Source: Bryoerythrophyllum caledonicum (taxonomy: Eukaryota > Streptophyta > Bryopsida > Pottiales > Pottiaceae). From it: DNA of 64,000 bases. The notes beneath the pieces are model-generated. The model was not told where the DNA came from and did no database searches. It saw only the letters and a program-made list of their open reading frames with translations. The stretch lies in contig OZ020514.1 of assembly GCA_963971425.1 (NCBI GenBank), forward strand, positions 40,275,158 through 40,339,157, given 5' to 3'. This document shows positions 60,380 to 64,000 of this stretch, one piece after another (within the stretch, counting starts at the first letter, position 1; the number at the start of each line of letters is the position of its first letter). The translations under genes were made by a program, and so were the position numbers.

Positions 60380-61297
60380 CAGACAACATGACTCCATCAT
60401 TGACACATAAGCTTTCCAAGGTTGATCTTAACAAGTGGGAGGGGGCTTCAAAAGGAGCACATTTGGAGGAAGACCTCACCTGGATGGGTTAGATGGGATA
60501 GTACGAGAAATCTTAGATCTTCCAAAAGGGATATGGAGCTGCGGAGTTGCTACCTTCCGAGTCACCCCAGTGAGTCTATCGAGCTAATCCCCCAACATGG
60601 ACCAAAGAAGTATGGCGTAATGTGTACTCTTTTACCAAAGAGGAGCAATGGAAGCTCGGGGTCAAGCGGAAGTTGCTGGGTAAGCACCTAACAAGCTCCT
60701 ATGAAGTTGGAGTGCTACTGGAGTGATCAATTGATGAACAACCGGTTTAAGAGGGTGGTTGAGTTTTTAAACCCAATCTTCCATCCCAACCGACGTGAAA
60801 GAATCACTACGGCTAGCTACAACCTTCATACATGCATTCTTGGAGGACTCCTTCATTGGGGATTTTTGTTGGAAGAAGCGTTTATGCCACAGCTCCAAGC
60901 AATTCAACAAGGTTGGTGTTCCAAGACTTTCTTAACTCCATACCTTATGCATCTGTTTGAGCATTATGGCTCTCTGGAACTGGAAAAAAAGAAGATTTTG
61001 AGGCAAGGGATGGTTTGCCAGGACTATTTTCCCTGGGCCTTTCCCCAACTTACTGAAGGAAGTTTGGCGCTATCTGCAAATCAACAAGGGGCGTCATCTA
61101 TTCGGTCATTTTGGAATGATGATAGGTCATTTTGGTCTCACTGAGAATATTCATCACCACCACCCTGGCCATCCGAGAATTTCATAGTAGTGGGGAAAAT
61201 AGCCAAGTTCTCTCGGGATGTTCAACTGATGGAGATGGAGCTTCTGAAGCAAGGAGTCTTCAGAGGGCTCTTGAGAAGGTGTTTTGAGTAGAAGACA

Positions 61298-61712
61298 CAC
61301 TATAAGAAACCCGTATTTTTTGTGATGTTCCAAAAAGCACAGAAAAATGTCTAAAAAAACAGGGATGATGTCCATGAAAAAATCACCTAAAATTGGATCA
61401 ACCGAAACATGCAAAAACATGGCAAAAATTGCACTCAACATAGACAATGTTTACCTTAACATTTCTGCCAACATTTACGCGTGTCCTTGCTAACATCCCC
61501 ATGTTTGGTAGCTAACATCCCCGTGTTTGGTAGCTAACATCTCCATGTTTGGGAGCTAACATGCCCACGTTTGCCAACTAACATCTCCATGTTTTTTACA
61601 ACGTCCTGTTAATTCTGATGTTTTTCTAGATGTCACTTTTCAAAATGTTAATGTCGAGCGGAACGTCTACGATTTTAGGTGACATCACAAAAAACACGGG
61701 TTTCTTATAGTG
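61298..61712. mobile_element. CACTA MITE, 415 bp
   Basis: Starts CACTATAAGAAACCCG and ends CGGGTTTCTTATAGTG. Flanked by ACA on both sides (61295-61297 and 61713-61715), a 3-bp duplication. The terminal ~30 bp resemble those of the 2.78-kb CACTA element at 34.8 kb, so both may use the same transposase. No coding capacity. Confidence 0.88.
61487..61598. repeat. 22-bp tandem repeat inside the MITE
   Basis: Five units of about 22 bp, GCTAACATCCCCATGTTTGG and variants, without interruption. Confidence 0.85.
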
Positions 61713-62376
61713 ACACCATCGACATATTAATTGCAGCCTGGAAGGTCCAAAAACAATTACCAAAGTAAAGAGGGATCTCTGAACGTACAAGATGGAGCAC
61801 CTTGACACAAAGGTCAAGGCACATGAGACTATGGTGGCACTAATCAAGCTGCTTGCTGGACAGACAAGTGCCATTATACCAATTCAAGACTGGAGCCCAA
61901 CCCGGAAGAAAAGAATGTTTAATTGTACCAGTTCTCTTTTAGATGATGATGATCCGCCCACTCAATGTCTAATGAGTAGAGCGGATTCTCCATCTTCCAA
62001 AGAGTGGGGTGTGAAAGTCTATAAGAGACACTAAGGTCTCCTAGTCAATCCTCCTGGGAAAGAACCGGTTGATTCTTCTCCCTCACGAACGGATTCTTGG
62101 GTTGAGTCTCCACTAGTTATGTTTGTTGATTCGGTGGAAACTTCCCATACATTGTAGATACTCTCCATCTACTAGTAGGTCTCCCGGTTGAGACTTCCAA
62201 CCCTTTGGTGGATCCTCTTAAGAATATACCGGTGGATACTCCCAATCTTCCGGTCAATCCTCCCATGGATCTAGCAAAAGATAATCCACTCTTTTGGATG
62301 GATATTCCGGATGAGCCTATGTTATATGTTATTGTAGATTTATCCTATGTGCTGATAGGATATTGCAAGGTGTAGT

Positions 62377-64000
62377 TGATAAACGCTAGGGTGAGAGTAG
62401 TGATGTCAATGAGGTCCCATTGTGTACCCGGTTACTACCACTTGAGTGACTGGGCAATCCTTGATTCTTGGATCAAAATGTCATTTTCAACCTTTTGTGG
62501 ATCTGGTTTCTAGAGAGTTACTAGTGGCCTTTGTGTATTTAAGGAGCCTTGGGCTTTTTTTTTATGTACTTTTCTCTTTGTTGATTTGCTTGTGTCTTGC
62601 CTTCATTGCTTGTGTCTAGAGTTATTGTTGAGCTTCTGTGAGTAGAGAACGAGGGAGTTGAGTCCTTCTAGTGGATCTTTGCTAGGATGTGCAAGGTTGT
62701 GGCTTGTTGAATGTTATGTGATTGAATGTAAGCTAAGGCTTTCGGAGGGAGTAGGATATCCAAGCTTGATGCTGGAGTAAGATTCGGGATCTACTCCAAA
62801 CTCTAGACCAGTTGGATCGAGAAGATTGATTTCCAGATGGGATCCAGAAAGCCTACTGCTATTTATGATAGCATCCTTTAAGTGGGAAGTGTTTGGATTG
62901 GTGGAGAGGAGAGGTGACATCCCCCTCCTTGGTACACCGAGAGAGATCCCAGCTAAGCCTTAGACTGGAGTATTCCCAATTTTCTACCATTACAGTGGAT
63001 GAGATCCCTTGATCCCCATGGAAAGTTGTCTTGCTTATGTGAATCACTTAGCACTAGATTGTTGTGATTCTTGTTTCATCCTTGTTTGATTCATTGACTG
63101 TGGTTGTAGTTGGAATCGGGCTTTGCGTGACTGGTTTACTGGGACTGATTTCCAGATTGTTTTCAAGAATGTTTTTCGGTAAATTGTGAGGGCCGATGAA
63201 CTAGCTACAACCTCTTAACTTTTTTATGGAGTAGAGTTAGGTTGTGAAGATTGTGGACTCTGGACTACAAGAACGAAGGGCAGTGTTTTTCCAAACACTG
63301 TAAAAACTTACCGGAAAACTACTCTGACGATGAACAGAGTTTTAATTAAACAGTTGTGGTTACTTGTAACCGGTCACTAAGGTACCGGAAAAGCCATCCT
63401 TCCGGGTGTGTTGAGGTATTGAGTATGTATTGTTCTTAGATTTAGAAAGTTTGACACACGATAAACATCCTTGGACACAATCTGGTTAGGTGGGCTCACG
63501 TAAGGTTAATTTCGGTTAACTTTGGAAATTATGAACCACTGGACTACGTCGGTAGCCCTTCAAAATGATTGTCAAAACAATAATTAGGGACAAAATTCTT
63601 GTCAAGCCAACACGATAAGTAGCGTTCAACTTCCTATTTATTGAAAACAACCTTTCACTTGTCAAACTAAACAAGGCTATGTCGTACGAAAAGGTGGAAG
63701 GAGGTCTAGAATAGGATTTAGACAAAAGGCAACCTCTTTTTATGCAAACCTCAATGCGGTTGCGGACGTACCTATAGCACTTCCACATTGCAAAGTAGCT
63801 TCTACTAGCACTCTAAGTGATAGTAGACGCTAGAAGACTACACGAGGGATAAAGAGACGTCAAAGGAATCAAGGAATAGAAATGTCATTTATTGTTGAAG
63901 ATTAGGACCAATCAGACCAAAGACCCAATTTGGATGCTGATGGAATACGTATTGTCAAGGGCTCCCATTCAACAAGGAGGTTGATCATTACTTGAGATGA
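62377..64000. other. no recognisable gene
   Basis: A T-rich stretch at 62.55 kb and short frames on both strands with no nameable motif. A weak 90-codon minus-strand frame at 63516-63788 matches nothing I know. Confidence 0.45.

Larger units (their letters stand above)
60380..62376 (+). pseudogene. transposon-associated reading-frame relic, split by a MITE
   Basis: Pieces in several plus frames. At 60.7-61.1 kb there is FLNPIFHPNRRERIT, followed by a segment resembling the putative plant transposon protein domain (a gag-side or accessory part of plant retroelements). At 61.79-62.03 kb comes MVALIKLLAGQTSAIIPIQD with an acidic tail. At 62.15-62.37 kb there is a Pro/Val-rich stretch (NIPVDTPNLPVNPPMDL). 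A CACTA MITE sits inside it. No reverse transcriptase, integrase or long terminal repeat was recognised, so the element type is uncertain. It is broken in several places. Confidence 0.3.

Overview
This window is nuclear DNA of a land plant, most likely from a non-flowering lineage (bryophyte, lycophyte or fern). The plant call rests on one conserved host gene (a SAC3A/THP3-type protein of clearly plant form), on plant-type Copia, CACTA, Helitron, PIF/Harbinger and hAT elements, and on a degenerate array of telomere-like heptamers (AACCCTA variants). The non-flowering call is weaker. It rests on two Tc1-like DD34E transposases, which are not normal in flowering plants, and on a DUF7869-type gene relic. 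About 5% of the window is recognisable host coding sequence; most of the rest is mobile DNA, its decay products and AT-rich DNA.

Layout, left to right. 0.65-1.23 kb: GC-rich minisatellite. 2.98-3.18 kb: telomere-like heptamer array. 4.6-8.0 kb: decayed DUF7869-type gene. 11.3-12.3 kb: PIF/Harbinger nuclease relic. 12.925-13.700 kb: two small Helitrons joined end to start. 14.8-15.7 kb: Tc1 relic. 16.386-19.160 kb: a young, nearly intact Tc1 element with very long inverted repeats. 20.229-23.348 kb: the intact SAC3A-type gene on the minus strand, with an uninterrupted 1039-codon reading frame. 24.4-29.5 kb: AT-rich DNA with one solo Copia LTR. 29.5-34.46 kb: a fossil Copia element. 34.816-37.595 kb: a non-autonomous CACTA element with perfect 3-bp target duplications. 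37.6-42.46 kb: AT-rich, mostly unassigned.

The most interesting unit is 42.463-55.999 kb. It begins CAGGGTTGT, ends ACAACCCTG, and is flanked by 8-bp duplications that match at seven positions. I read it as a 13.5-kb hAT transposon. It holds a BED/DUF659 hAT transposase gene at its right side. It also holds cargo: a kinase-like gene on the minus strand and three paralogous copies of a gene family I do not recognise; the best copy ends in a RING-like cysteine/histidine cluster. Four of the five plus-strand gene starts sit just downstream of a GC-rich array of ~21-bp units followed by a TATA-like sequence. The two outermost arrays face opposite ways, like subterminal inverted repeats. Array, TATA and gene thus form a repeated module inside one element. 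All genes in it show some decay.

Right of it lie an older hAT relic with its own upstream array (56.04-58.9 kb) and a decayed transposon-associated reading frame (60.4-62.4 kb) split by a 415-bp CACTA MITE. The last 1.6 kb has nothing I can assign.
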